Of a DNA stretch of 64,000 nt, positions 11,015 to 21,042 are shown in pieces. Source of the stretch: Halicephalobus mephisto (Eukaryota; Nematoda; Chromadorea; Rhabditida; Panagrolaimidae); the NCBI GenBank assembly GCA_009193035.1, contig SWDT01000011.1, positions 124,001 through 188,000 of the forward strand. The letters run 5' to 3'. The position numbers were made by a program, and so were the translations under genes. How positions within the stretch are numbered: position 1 is the stretch's first letter; every line of letters starts with the position of its first letter. The notes under the pieces are model-generated. The model searched no databases. It was not told the origin of the DNA and saw only the letters and a program-made list of their open reading frames with translations.

Positions 11015-13281
11015 ATGAGAGTTGAGATTTTTTTGGGGATGTTATTGATCCCTGGATTGAGGTAGATTTAAAATTTTATATTTTTATAAAAAATTAATTT
11101 AATTTTTCAGTTTGGCCGCTTCTACGACGTCAGACACCGAAATAATTAATAATTTGCTAAATAAGGGATATGACTGGAGGGTGAGACCCCCAGGCACTAA
11201 TCTGTCCCTCCCCGGATCCCATGGTCCTGTGGTGGTCTCGGTGAACATGTTAATTAGGTCCATTTCGAAGATCGATGACGTCAACATGGAGTACTCTGTC
11301 CAACTCACCTTCAGGGAGAGCTGGGTCGACGGCAGACTTGCCTACGGGCTTCCGAGGGACAGCAAACCGGACTTCCTGATCCTGACGGCCGGCCAGCAGA
11401 TATGGATGCCGGATTCCTTCTTTCAAAACGAAAAACAAGCCCAAAAACACATGATAGACAAACCTAACGTCCTCATCAGAGTTCACAAAGACGGAAAAAT
11501 CCTCTACAGCGTCAGAATTTCCCTCGTTCTCAGCTGTCCCATGCATCTCCACAACTACCCCCTAGACACCCAGACTTGTCTCATAGATCTGGCCAGTTAT
11601 GCCTACACTATGGACGACATCGAGTACAGATGGAAGGAAACTGAACCGGTCCAGCTGAAGCCCGGACTGGAGTCCTCCCTCCCGAGCTTCCAGTTGAAGA
11701 ACTCCTCCACGACCTACTGCACGAGCAAAACCAACACTGGCACGTACTCTTGTCTCAGAACAGTCCTGACGTTACAGCGACAGTTCAGTTACTACCTCCT
11801 TCAGCTCTACATCCCGTCTTCCGTAGGTTTTTCATATAAAAATTGCACTATTATCAAAGTTGAAATTATTACGAAATGATTTCCACAAAAAACGTGACTT
11901 TTGGTTTTCTAAAAATTGTGAAATGTGACAAAATTATCACATTTTTATAAATATTTCACTTTTGTGACGTAATAGTGGTGATTTCCGTTTGTTACTGAAC
12001 CGAAAGTTATGTTTTTTCGTATATTATAATTAATTGAAAAATCAACTTTTTGGTCTTGTAAAAATTGTGAAATGTGATAAAATTATCACATTTTTATAAA
12101 TATTTCACTTTTGTGACGTAATAGTGGTGATTTCCGTTTGTTACTGAACCGAAAGTTATGTTTTTTTTTATAATTAATTTAAAAATCAACTTTTTGTTCG
12201 CAAATTCTCAACTATACACAAAAAGTAACTTTTGGTCTTGTAAAAATTGTGAAATGTGACAAAATTATCACATTTTTATCAATATTTTACTTTTGTAACG
12301 AAAGTTAAAAAATAATTATAATGATTTTTGTTTGTTACTGTACCAAAAATTACGTTTTTTTGTATATTATAATTAATTAATTAAAAAATCAACTTTTTGG
12401 TCTTGTAAAAATTGTGAAATGTGACAAAATCATCACATTTTTATCAATATTTCACTTTTATGACGAAAGTTAAAAAATAATAATGACGATTTTTGTCTGT
12501 TACTGTACCAAAAATTACGTTTTTTTTGTGTAGAAGAATTTTCGGAATTTTTTAGACTTTTAAAATTCAGGATTTTGGACGTTTTTATTGGATTCTGGAA
12601 ACTTTTGTGGAATTTTAATACTGTAAGAAATTTTTTCAGATGTTAGTTATCGTTTCGTGGGTCTCGTTTTGGCTGGACCGGAATGCGGTCCCGGCCCGCG
12701 TCACCCTGGGGGTCACTACTCTGCTGACAATCACGACCCAAGCCTCCGGGATCAACGCCAAACTTCCTCCGGTGTCTTACGTGAAGGCGGTGGATCTCTG
12801 GATCGGGGCTTGTATGACGTTTATTTTTTCTGCTCTTCTGGAATTTGCCGCTGTGACTTATATTTCGTCTAGAAAATTTTATAAAAATTCTACTCAGAAA
12901 AATTCCGTTACTGGAACTGCTTTGTTGACGGGACATCCGATGGTGAACACCCCGATTATGATGCCCACTTTGGCCACTCCGGCTCCGTTGTCGACGAATC
13001 CCAACAACGAAGAAGTCTGGGTCAAACAGAGACCCTCCGCCCCGAACCAGGTCATGCTGGTCCGGACCCCCACCGAGCGGGACCCCATGATGCTACCCCT
13101 ACAGCGCGAAAAACCCTCCACCCTCGGACGCTGTCTCCGCTCCATGCCCCCCTTCAGCTACATAATCCGGCATCTGGAGATCGCCGACAACGCCAAAAAA
13201 GTGGATTACGTGTCCAGGATTCTCTTCCCGACTTGTTTTTTGGTTTTCAACATTGCTTATTGGTCCAAATTCGGGAGATAA
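11015..13281 (+). CDS. Glutamate-gated chloride channel subunit
   Basis: Pentameric Cys-loop anion channel of the nematode GluCl group, expected in the membrane of nerve and muscle and a target class for ivermectin. Exons 11015-11061, 11111-11822 and 12640-13281 give 466 residues. Exon 1 is the signal peptide ([15 protein letters not shown]). The ligand-binding domain has the Cys-loop [15 protein letters not shown] (about 158-172) and the second loop-C disulfide typical of GluCl/GlyR ([13 protein letters not shown], about 218-230). M1 starts [11 protein letters not shown] across the exon 2/3 junction. M2 begins [13 protein letters not shown], with the PAR motif of anion selectivity. M3 is [12 protein letters not shown] and keeps the Gly linked to ivermectin binding. 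M4 is near the C-terminus ([16 protein letters not shown]). The length is normal for the family. The paralogue (glc or avr type) cannot be fixed by eye. It converges on mvb-12. Confidence 0.95.
11884..12530 (+). mobile_element. MITE with internally amplified core
   Basis: The element lies in intron 2 of the GluCl gene. The left end is CACAAAAAACGTGACTTTTG and the right end is CAAAAATTACG followed by a T tract and GTG, forming inverted termini. Between them are four copies of a roughly 170-bp core, each with the near-palindrome AAATGTGACAAAATTATCAC and ending in a TTACTGAACCGAAAGTTA-like string. Single-unit relatives lie at 35719-35870 and, inverted, at about 29086-29236. I see no transposase. 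Confidence 0.75.
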
Positions 13282-13499
13282 ACAATCTCCAAAAAATGCT
13301 CAAAAATAAAAATTTTACCTTTACCAACCCATATCAAAATTGACAAACTCAAAATTGGGTCCAGATAAGCCCAAATTCGATCTAAAAATCCCGTAAAACG
13401 AGGCTTCAGAAGCCTGAACCACTGCCGGAAGACTTCAAAGAGGAATGAACACCGAGAGTCCTTAGGGCATGAAAGACTGGGCAACGGATATCGACGGAT

Positions 13500-14522
13500 T
13501 TACTCCTCGAGGTTAGGCGGGTTCCAGGTCGGTAGTAAATCCGCAGCAGTAGGCATTTTCTGAATTCCTACAGATACAGTATTCGTTGAGGAACTCCCGC
13601 AATTCAAAGTTCCGTTTTCTTGTTTCATAGTCGATTGCCTGCTTGAGGTGGCAATTGACAAATAGGAAACCTTGGATATGATGTCGATCGCCGAGGGCCC
13701 GGGTTGGGTCGAGCTCCCCGTCTCCGCTTCTTTCTTTGCTTGTTCTGTCTTGTACATTTCTATCGCTTCATGTTCATGTTTGAAATCATACTAAAAACAT
13801 CATTGTAAAAAAATCATATATCAACTTTTTTTAAAAAATCGTTTGGAGTAAGTTTTTTGAACTTTTCCGAAACTAGCCTAAAATTTCAATATTGCATGAT
13901 AATTATTTCGTAATCTCATGTAATTTCGTAATTAATCATATATTATAAAATTTATATATCAACTTTTTTAAAAAAATTATTTGGAGTAAGTTTTTTGAAC
14001 TTTTCCGAAACTAGCCTAAAACTTCAATGTTGCATGATAATTATTTCGTAATCTCATGTAATTTCGTGATTAACGTTTTGGAACTATATTCTTATTGTAC
14101 AGACTTAAAAACTTCTAGATTAGGACATGTGGAACGCAAAAGCTTCCATCTACTCTTGAGGGTTGTGTGGGATTATTAATATTATTAATAAATCCAAAAA
14201 ATAATCAACATCGAAACGATCTTGTCGATGGTGGATTAGTTTACTCGTAAAAATAAACGAATATTAATAATTAATAATCACCTTGAAATCACTCGGAGGG
14301 GGTATTTCGAAATCTGGGAGTTCGATCGTCGGCGGCGGAAAAAAAGCTGGATTAATTTCGAATGGTATCTGTCTCAATTCATCTAAAAACAGGGAAATTA
14401 AGTAGATCCGTATATAGTGACGTATATAAGAAAGTTTCGATATATGAATTTAAAAAAAAAAAAAATTACGAAATAATATAGGAAATTTCACCTTTAAATC
14501 CATGTCGTTGAGATGAAGACAT
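13500..14522 (-). CDS. mvb-12: ESCRT-I subunit MVB12/UBAP1-like (UMA domain)
   Basis: Probable MVB12-type subunit of ESCRT-I, which sorts ubiquitinated cargo at endosomes. Exons on minus: 14492-14522, 14282-14382 and 13500-13790, with phases agreeing at both junctions, giving 140 residues from ATG 14522 (MSSSQRHGFK). Residues about 10-62 match the UMA domain pattern: an IPF core (ELRQIPFEINPAF), then LPDFEIPPPSDFKYDF and a helix HEHEAIEMYKTEQ. UMA binds the VPS37-containing ESCRT-I core. The C-terminal half is low complexity and rich in Ser/Thr. There is no UBA or MABP domain, so it is shorter than human UBAP1. The small first exon was chosen because it supplies the missing base of an Asp codon and an in-frame ATG. 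Confidence 0.8.
13812..14075. repeat. Two copies of a roughly 170-bp repeat in the mvb-12 intron
   Basis: Two near-identical units contain TTTGGAGTAAGTTTTTTGAA, CTTTTCCGAAACTAGCCTAA and GCATGATAATTATTTCGTAA. The copies lie at about 13815-13935 and 13965-14070, inside the second intron (minus strand). Confidence 0.8.
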
Positions 14523-14843
14523 TGCCCATGTTATCCTTCCAAGATGGAGTAATCTGTCAGCAGCGCTTCCCAAATCTCCTCGGGGTGGTCCTGTGTCTTT
14601 TGAAAACCGGATTAAGCTTCAAAATCCGAAAAATCCAAAAAATTTGAAAAAATTAAATCAGTGAATCATGGCCAAACATAACGAAGCGTTGCCACATTTT
14701 CCTCTTCAGCTGAAATGGTCTCGGAACGAAAATTTCTTTTTCGTTTTTTCAAAGTCGTTGAAATGTGTTTTCTAGTTTCCGCGTCACGTGATCGTGCCTC
14801 CGAGTTCGACCTTAGTTCATTTCGGATTTTTTAAGATAACAAT
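14523..14843. promoter_or_regulatory. Shared upstream region of mvb-12 (-) and MAF1 (+)
   Basis: The two genes start 321 bp apart in opposite directions, so this interval must hold both promoters or a bidirectional one. No clear TATA box is seen. A GTTTCCGCGTCACGTGATCG stretch near 14780 contains a CACGTG E-box-like core. Confidence 0.5.
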
Positions 14844-15829
14844 ATGAAGCTACTTGATAATATCACGCTCACCGAGATAGCCGGGAAGATATCCGAAAAC
14901 GCTATCGACTGCACGTTTGACTTCAGGTCAGTTTTATCGATTTTTTATTTATTTTTTATTTATTGATTTAACCGTTGATCCATGGTGATTTCCATGTTGA
15001 TTGATAGTAGAATCGCGATATATTGGAATCAAAGCTGTTGAAAGTTTTTTCTTTTTCAACATGGCCGCGATTATCTTTAGAGAATGATTGACAGGTCTTG
15101 AAGTCGTTCCTGTAGAGCTTTGTGGGTGGTCTCATATATTGATTTTCAGAGTAGAGCCGTATTCGTCCAAAATGATTTCAACGGACAAGAAATCCTGGAA
15201 GCATGCCAATGGGACAAATGTGAACGAACCGCAGGTACTGTCGCCTCCAGATGAATTGTCGCATTCTCTGGGATTCAACGGTCTTGCTACTTTCGATACT
15301 CATCGACTCAGGCATTTTTCCGAAAGAAGTCTCTCCGGAAGTGACAATGACGAGAATCTTGCTCAGATGGTCGGGACTATCTCCAGGAAGACGCTGTTCA
15401 ACTTGACTCAGATGCTGAATACCAGTTTCCCAGATTACGACTTCAGCAACAAGAAAGGCTCTTCGTTCGCCTTGGTCCCAAGTTACCAAGCTGTCCAAGA
15501 AAGTTGCGATAGATTCCTTTCTCCAGTAGTCGACGGATATAACCGATTTTCGTATGTACTCTGGGACGCCATCGAGGAAGAGATCAAGCCACTCGACTGT
15601 ATGATTTACAAGTAGGTTTATTTCCCGCCTTATATTCATTGATTCCGATTTTAGGTACATATCTTCGCCTAATGAGGTTGATCCTTTTACTGAAGATGGA
15701 GTTTTGTGGCACTTTAATTTCTTGTTCCACAATCGAAATCTGAAACGTTTCCTTCTGATGTCCTGTCGTGCTCTCTATATGCAAAATAGCGATGAAGGCG
15801 AAGCAGATGAAGACTGGGTTATGGATTAA
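14844..15829 (+). CDS. mafr-1: MAF1, repressor of RNA polymerase III
   Basis: MAF1 binds and silences RNA polymerase III and so lowers tRNA and 5S output under stress. Exons 14844-14926, 15150-15611 and 15655-15829 join in frame to 240 residues. The start MKLLDNITLTEI matches the invariant MKLL opening of the family. The second conserved block is SRKTLFNLTQMLNTSFPDYDF. The C-terminal block runs WDAIEEEI, then DPFTEDGVLWHFNFLFHNRN and KRFLLMSCRAL, ending in an acidic tail. The linker between blocks is Ser/Asp-rich, as in other MAF1 proteins, and is the usual place for phosphorylation. A polyadenylation signal follows at 16080. It is head-to-head with mvb-12. Confidence 0.93.
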
Positions 15830-16079
15830 CGTCAGTCCCGAATAATAGTAATTTTACGGATCTCTTCCTAGCCGCAATTATTCACTTTTTAAAGGCCCCC
15901 ATTTTTTACGGATTGCCTGTTTTTGCAGTTAGTGATGTAGTTAGTTTAGTTTTTTGTTTTTTCTATCAATTGATTTATCCCATGCTTTATCCCCATTTAG
16001 CCTGATAAGTATTTGGAGATGTACTCATAGGATCCGCGAAGTGGCAGTGCCACGATGTAATTATTGTACAGTACTTTTG

Positions 16080-16085
16080 AATAAA
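16080..16085 (+). terminator. AATAAA polyadenylation signal of MAF1
   Basis: AATAAATAAAAG lies 250 bp past the MAF1 stop, with a T-rich tract after it. No other consensus signal is closer. Confidence 0.6.
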
Positions 16086-16529
16086 TAAAAGTCGGATTGT
16101 AATTTTTAAATTATAAGTGTAGTTTTCTCATTTCGTACTTTTTGAATTTTGTTGTTTTTAATTTGCAAAGTTGTATTTTTTGAAGTTTTAAAATCCCTAA
16201 CCAGAGTGAAAATGGGAAAAATAATAATTCCTGGAGGTCTGTGGTATTATCAAAATTGGAACTCAGGATTCGAAGTCGAACTTTGAAATTTTTACATTGT
16301 GGTAATTTTTATATTTTTTCAAAAATTTGTTTTTTGTGTCTTGTAGATTGACAGAATCTGATATTTGGATATCTTAAATCCAAACATGATTCATAAGTTG
16401 TATTTTAACACAAAAATCCAAATTTCGAGTTTGAACTCTGGTCGTCAACTTTGATAGTACGTAGCACTGTGGAATCGAAATCAAAATTAAATTTTTACAC
16501 AATTTGATAATCCAGTCTAAGGTTGCAAG

Positions 16530-16750
16530 CAGGTTGCGGATTTTGACCTTGGTATTGGAGTCTGTGCAAAAATTCAATTTTGATTTTGACTTTCTTACAA
16601 TTTGATAATCCAGTCTAAGGTTGTAAGCAGGTTGCGGATTTTGACTTTGGTATTGGAGTCTATAAAAAAGTCAAAATCAAAATTGAATTTTTGCACAATT
16701 TGATAAGCTAGTCTAAGGTTGCAAGCAGGTTGCGGATTTTGAATTCTTCA
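16530..16750. repeat. About 100-bp tandem repeat
   Basis: Three copies contain GATAATCCAGTCTAAGGTTG, AAGCAGGTTGCGGATTTTGA and TTGGTATTGGAGTCTATAAA. They lie between MAF1 and archease. A fourth degraded copy may begin near 16380. Confidence 0.8.
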
Positions 16751-17005
16751 TAAATGGAACTATAAACATGTCGACTTATCTGTCTTAATGTTGGAACCAG
16801 ACTGCAGATTTGGTTTCAATTTTGACTTTGATGTCGACTTCTATAGACTCCGACACAGACAGCTTTATTACGAAATTGATTTTTTACTTTTAGAATAATT
16901 GTGAAAATTTCTGTCCATCATTTTATAAAATTTTTATTTCTAATTTTTTTAATTTTTGATTTTTTAAATTTGAATTTTTTTATTTTTTAAATTTTTTTAT
17001 TTTAG

Positions 17006-17461
17006 ATGGATGATGACGGGGAGTTGCGACCGGTACAGTATGAGTATTTGGACCATACTGCTGATGTTCAACTGCATTCCTGGGGGAGTACTGTAGAGGA
17101 AGCCATGGAACAACTGATTGTTGCTTTTTATTCTTATCATACTTCTGATCCGACAACGATTGAAAGGGTTTACTCGATGGACATCAAAGGAAAAGGACAT
17201 GATCGCGAATCTATGGTTTATAATCTCCTCGAAGAATGTCTGTATTTGTTCGAAACGGAACCTCATTTCATCGGGAGGACGGCCAGAATCCTGGAGTATG
17301 ACGAAAAAGACAACGAAATCCTGATTAGATCTTATGGGGAATCATTCGACAAAGAAAAACATCCTTGTGGAACGGCGATTAAAGCAATTACGTATTCTGG
17401 AATGCAGATCCACGATGACGTAGAAGGCAAAGCTCACATTTACTTGATTGTTGATATATGA
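17006..17461 (+). CDS. Archease, RNA ligase cofactor
   Basis: Archease activates the tRNA-splicing ligase RtcB/HSPC117 for multiple turnovers; in animals it acts in tRNA splicing and in the XBP1 branch of the unfolded-protein response. One exon, 151 residues, against 167 in human. The family hallmark YEYLDHTADVQLHSWG is at residues 13-28, KAITYSGMQIH near 130-140, and the C-terminal VDI includes the Asp that helps bind metal. A polypyrimidine-AG (TTTTTTTATTTTAG) ends exactly at the base before ATG. This suggests either trans-splicing or a removed 5' intron at the start codon. The short N-terminus relative to human is common for the family. Confidence 0.93.
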   Translation: MDDDGELRPVQYEYLDHTADVQLHSWGSTVEEAMEQLIVAFYSYHTSDPTTIERVYSMDIKGKGHDRESMVYNLLEECLYLFETEPHFIGRTARILEYDEKDNEILIRSYGESFDKEKHPCGTAIKAITYSGMQIHDDVEGKAHIYLIVDI

Positions 17462-17464
17462 AAA

Positions 17465-17830
17465 TTTAATTGAGTTCAAAATATCATTTCAGATCGAAAT
17501 TCTTGATATATGGAAATTTAAAATTTAATTGAATTTTAATTTTTTGATATATGAAAAAATAAAAATTTTGGAGTTTAAAAAAGTAATTTTTTTGATATAT
17601 GAAAATTTAAAATTTTTTTATAGATTTATGATTTTTGTTAATTTTTAATTTTAATTTTTTTTGTTTTATTCATTTTTATAGATTTATGATTTTTATTTAA
17701 TTTTTAATTTTTTTTTTAAATTTTAATTTTTTTAAAAAATTTTTTTTGTTTTATTTATTTATGATTTTTATTAATTTTTAATTTCTTTTAAATTAATTTT
17801 TTTTGAGAAATTCAAAATTTTAATTAAATT
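17465..17830. repeat. Low-complexity A/T tract
   Basis: This is the 3' flank of archease, built from GATATATGAAAATTTAAAAT and ATTTATGATTTTTATTAATT phrases. No gene is seen. Confidence 0.6.
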
Positions 17831-17879
17831 GAGAAGATCCTTTTTGATTGGATATAATTATCCAGAGGATATCCTCGGA

Positions 17880-18008
17880 TTACTTTTTGTGATTATTCAA
17901 CAGATTCACGTAACAAGCCGGTTTGGATCCAGAAGACAAAAAGTTGCCCAAGACTTGTTTTTTGAAATTACGAGATTTATCGGATTTGGCAGGATCGATT
18001 TCAATCAT
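17880..18008 (-). CDS. Candidate small ORF or terminal exon
   Basis: On minus, ATG 18008 opens a 42-residue frame starting MIEIDPAKSDKSRNF and ending LLNNHKK. Codon choice looks coding and the patch is GC-richer than its flanks. The same patch is open on plus for 71 codons (17829-18044). No splice acceptor of good quality precedes either. Function unknown. Confidence 0.28.
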   Translation of the reverse strand: MIEIDPAKSDKSRNFKKQVLGNFLSSGSKPACYVNLLNNHKK

Positions 18009-18279
18009 CTCCAAAAAGCTCTCACTTGGAGACTTTATTTTTAATTTTCTATTTTTTTTGAAAAAAAAAAAATTAAGATTTATTCCGGTTTTTTGATTTT
18101 TCATGAAACAAGATTAATTCCGAAAAAAATTTTCGATATTTTTTAAAATTCTGAAAATTTTTATTTTTATAATAAAATTATTTTTGCAAAATTATCCAAT
18201 AAATTTTTTTTTTGAAAAATCTGAATTTTATAAAAATCGATGAAAAATTTCAAAACTAACATTAGAATATTAAGTTTTT

Positions 18280-18690
18280 GAAAATTCGCTTCGGGACCAT
18301 TTTATTCAAAAAATCTACTTTTTAAAATTTTTTAACAAAATAATTTAATAATTTGTGTTTTATTTTTTTAAATTTAAAAATTATAAAAATATTAAACTTT
18401 CGAAAATTCACTTCGGGACCATTTTATTAAAAAAAACTACTTTTTAGAATTTTTTTAACAAAATAATTTAATAATTCATTTTTTATTTTAAAAATTTGAA
18501 AATTCGCTTCGGAATCATTTTATTAAAAAATCTGCTTATTAAATTTTTTTAATGAAGTAATTTAGATTTTTTTTAAATTTAAAAATTATAAAAATATTAA
18601 GTTTTCGAAAATTCACTTTGGAACTATTTTATTCAAAAATTATTTTTTAAAGTTTTTAAATGAAATTGATAATTTATGTTTTATTTTTTA
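18280..18690. repeat. About 115-bp tandem repeat, TTCGCTTCGGGACCATTTTA core
   Basis: Four units share TTTTCGAAAATTCGCTTCGG then GACCATTTTATTAAAAAA. The core is related in shape to the GGTCCCGAC repeats elsewhere in the window. Confidence 0.8.
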
Positions 18691-19058
18691 AAAAACTGGA
18701 ATTTTACAGAAATGGGTGAAAAAATCGAAAAAAGATCTGAAGCTTGGTTTCTGGAGATCGGTATCGAAACAAGTTCGTAAAAATCGGATTTTTGGTTTCC
18801 ATAAGAGTGGGATATAGTTTCGAAATCAGGAAGTAACTTGAAAAATCTCGTTATTGCGTGTGTTTTACACTTGAATTATTGCAGGGAGCAGATGGCCTGA
18901 GGGCACGAGAGCCCATTTTGTTTTCTCCGAAGGATATACAAGTTTTTCATCGGTTTCGATGATTGAAAATTATCCGAAAAGACGTGTTTCGATTAATTCC
19001 TTCGGGAAGCGGTCGACATTGAACGTGTTTCTATCGATCTCAACGCAGGTCTTCAGAT

Positions 19059-21042
19059 ATGTCCTCCGGGATTTTTGTGTTACTTTCCGTGATTACCGTA
19101 ATCCAAGGAATTCCGATTCCGAACGGACAAGTCGGCAGAGCCGAGGTCGAATGCGGAGAGGACACCATAGACGTCGTTTTTCTCACCGAAGACGTCTTCA
19201 ACGGCCGAATTTTCGTCGTGGGACACGCGAACGAAACCGACTGCGTCAGCAGAGAAGTCGGACGACGGACCACCAGCATCTCCGTCAAAAAAGACCGTTG
19301 TGGAGTCGTCACTATCCGATCCGTCTGTTTTCAATTTTATTGTTTAAAAATAATTTTTATTACGAAACTTAAAAGTTTCTAAAATTTTTAATTTAGAAAT
19401 TTTTTAATTTTTAGAAAATTTCGGAACTTTTTTCCGAATTTTAAAAGTTTCCAGGAACTTCGACTGGATTCTGGACCTTCCTCAAAAATGTCGAAAATTT
19501 TTCGAAGATTCCAGAAATTTCTGTTAAATTTTGAAATTTCTTTAAAAATGTCGAAAATTTTTCGAAGATTCAAAAAATTTTTGTTGGATTTTGAAATTTC
19601 TTTAAAAATGTCGAAAATTTTTGAAGATTCCAAAAGTTTTTGTTGGATTCTGGGATTTTATAAAATTTCGAAAATTTTCTAAAATATCTAATAATTTCTA
19701 AGATTCCTTAAAGTTATACAATTCTCCAACGGATTTTCAAGGCTTCTGAAAAATTAATTTTTTATAAAATTCTAAAAACTTTAAAAAATAAAAATTTCTA
19801 AAAAATTAAATTTTTATAAAATTTTAAAAATTTTTTAAAAAATAAAAATTTTTATTAAATTCTAAAAAATTAAATTTTTATTAAATTTTAAAAACTTTTA
19901 AAAATAATGAATTTTTAAGTTTTTTAAAAATTAATATTTTTAGAATGATCCTCCAGGGCTGTTTGTGAACGTCAAAGTCATGCTTTCCTTCCACGAAGAA
20001 TTCATCACCAAAGTCGACAGAGTAAATTTTTTATTTAAAAAAAATTAAATTTAAATACTTAAAAAAACAAAATTAAATATCTTTATTTAAAAAAAATTTA
20101 AAAATTAAATATTTTTATTTTTTTAAATTTAAAAAATTTAAACATTTTTAAAAAATTAAAAAATAAAAATGTTTTTATTTTTTTTAAATTAAAAAAAACT
20201 AAAAATTTAAATATTTTTAAAGAATTATTTTTTTTAGAATTAAAAATATTCAATTTTTGGTTTTTAAAATTATTTTTTTTATTTAATTTTAGGGTTACGA
20301 AATCAGCTGTTTCTACATGCAATCCGAAAAAACCGTAACTTACCCGATTACGGTATCGATGGCGAGTCTGCAGCCCTTCACGGAGCTGGCGGAGATGCCC
20401 AGATGTCGTTACGAAGTCGTGGATCCGGTTTCGAAGGAGCCGTTGTCGGTGGTGAGCGTCGGGAGTAAGTTGCTGCACCGGTGGGTGTGTGACTCCTCTG
20501 CCCCTGATTTGTGGTGCATGACTGTCCATTCTTGTTTCATCGAGGACGGTAGTGGAACAGAATTTACGATTTTGACGGATGAAGGTTGTGCAATTGATAG
20601 ATTTTTGTTGGATAATCTGGAGTACGGTCCGGGACCGTTGGAAGCCCAGAAGGAAGCCCACGCCATCAAGTTCGCGGACAAGGTCGTGGTCAACTTCCAG
20701 TGCTCCATCAGACTCGACATCAGGGACGGGGAATGCCCGATTCCGCAATGTCCGGATCTCAAGGGCCAGAAGAGGAAGCTCCGCAGACGGTCTCCAGAAG
20801 ACAGAAACAACACCGTGAACATCGGCATCTTCGACCTGGACGTCAGGACCGGAGTCAACGTCCTCGACCAAGAGTTCGACCTGGGGGCAGACAACCTCCC
20901 GAAGCCCAGTCCCAAAGTCGAGAACCCCCCCGACTGCATCCCCCTAGGGGACCTCGTCCTCCCCGGAGCCGTCTCTGCGTCCCTCATAATTTCGCTCTTC
21001 ACAGTTACCGTATACCTTTCCTTGAGGCAAAATCCGAAGTAA
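19059..21042 (+). CDS. Cuticlin-like ZP-domain membrane protein
   Basis: A nematode cuticlin-type protein that should be cleaved and polymerise in the cuticle. Exons 19059-19322, 19944-20021 and 20293-21042, all phase 0, give 363 residues. Residues 1-17 are a signal peptide (MSSGIFVLLSVITVIQG). The ZP domain follows, with the expected Cys pattern (VECGEDTIDVVF; DETDC-like CVSREVG; EISCFYMQSEKTV; WVCDSSAPDLWCMTVHSCFI; DEGCAID; FQCSIRLDI). A basic furin-type site KRKLRRR sits near residue 280. The C-terminal membrane anchor is about 334-357 (GDLVLPGAVSASLIIS...), leaving a short cytosolic tail. Signal, ZP, furin site and anchor occur in the standard cuticlin order. The long antisense frames over exon 3 are by-products of its GC-rich codons. 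Confidence 0.92.
19480..19665. repeat. About 60-bp tandem repeat in cuticlin intron 1
   Basis: Three and a half copies of GAAATTTCTTTAAAAATGTC then GAAAATTTTTCGAAGATTC. The repeat explains the overlapping Phe/Lys-rich frames on both strands. Confidence 0.85.

Noticed and set aside
12780..12850. Ser in GluCl M3 (FIFSALLEF) as a drug-resistance change
   Set aside because: The position that matters is the Gly in WIGACMTF, which is present. The Ser position is variable among GluCl and glycine receptors.
15178..15732. 184-codon minus-strand open frame
   Set aside because: It is antisense to MAF1 and crosses a MAF1 intron with no splice signals of its own.
20098..20871. 257-codon minus-strand open frame
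   Set aside because: It lies antisense to the cuticlin ZP exon, whose plus frame has domain, Cys pattern, furin site and membrane anchor. The minus frame is a by-product of GC-rich codons and ends in repeat-derived Lys/Phe runs.
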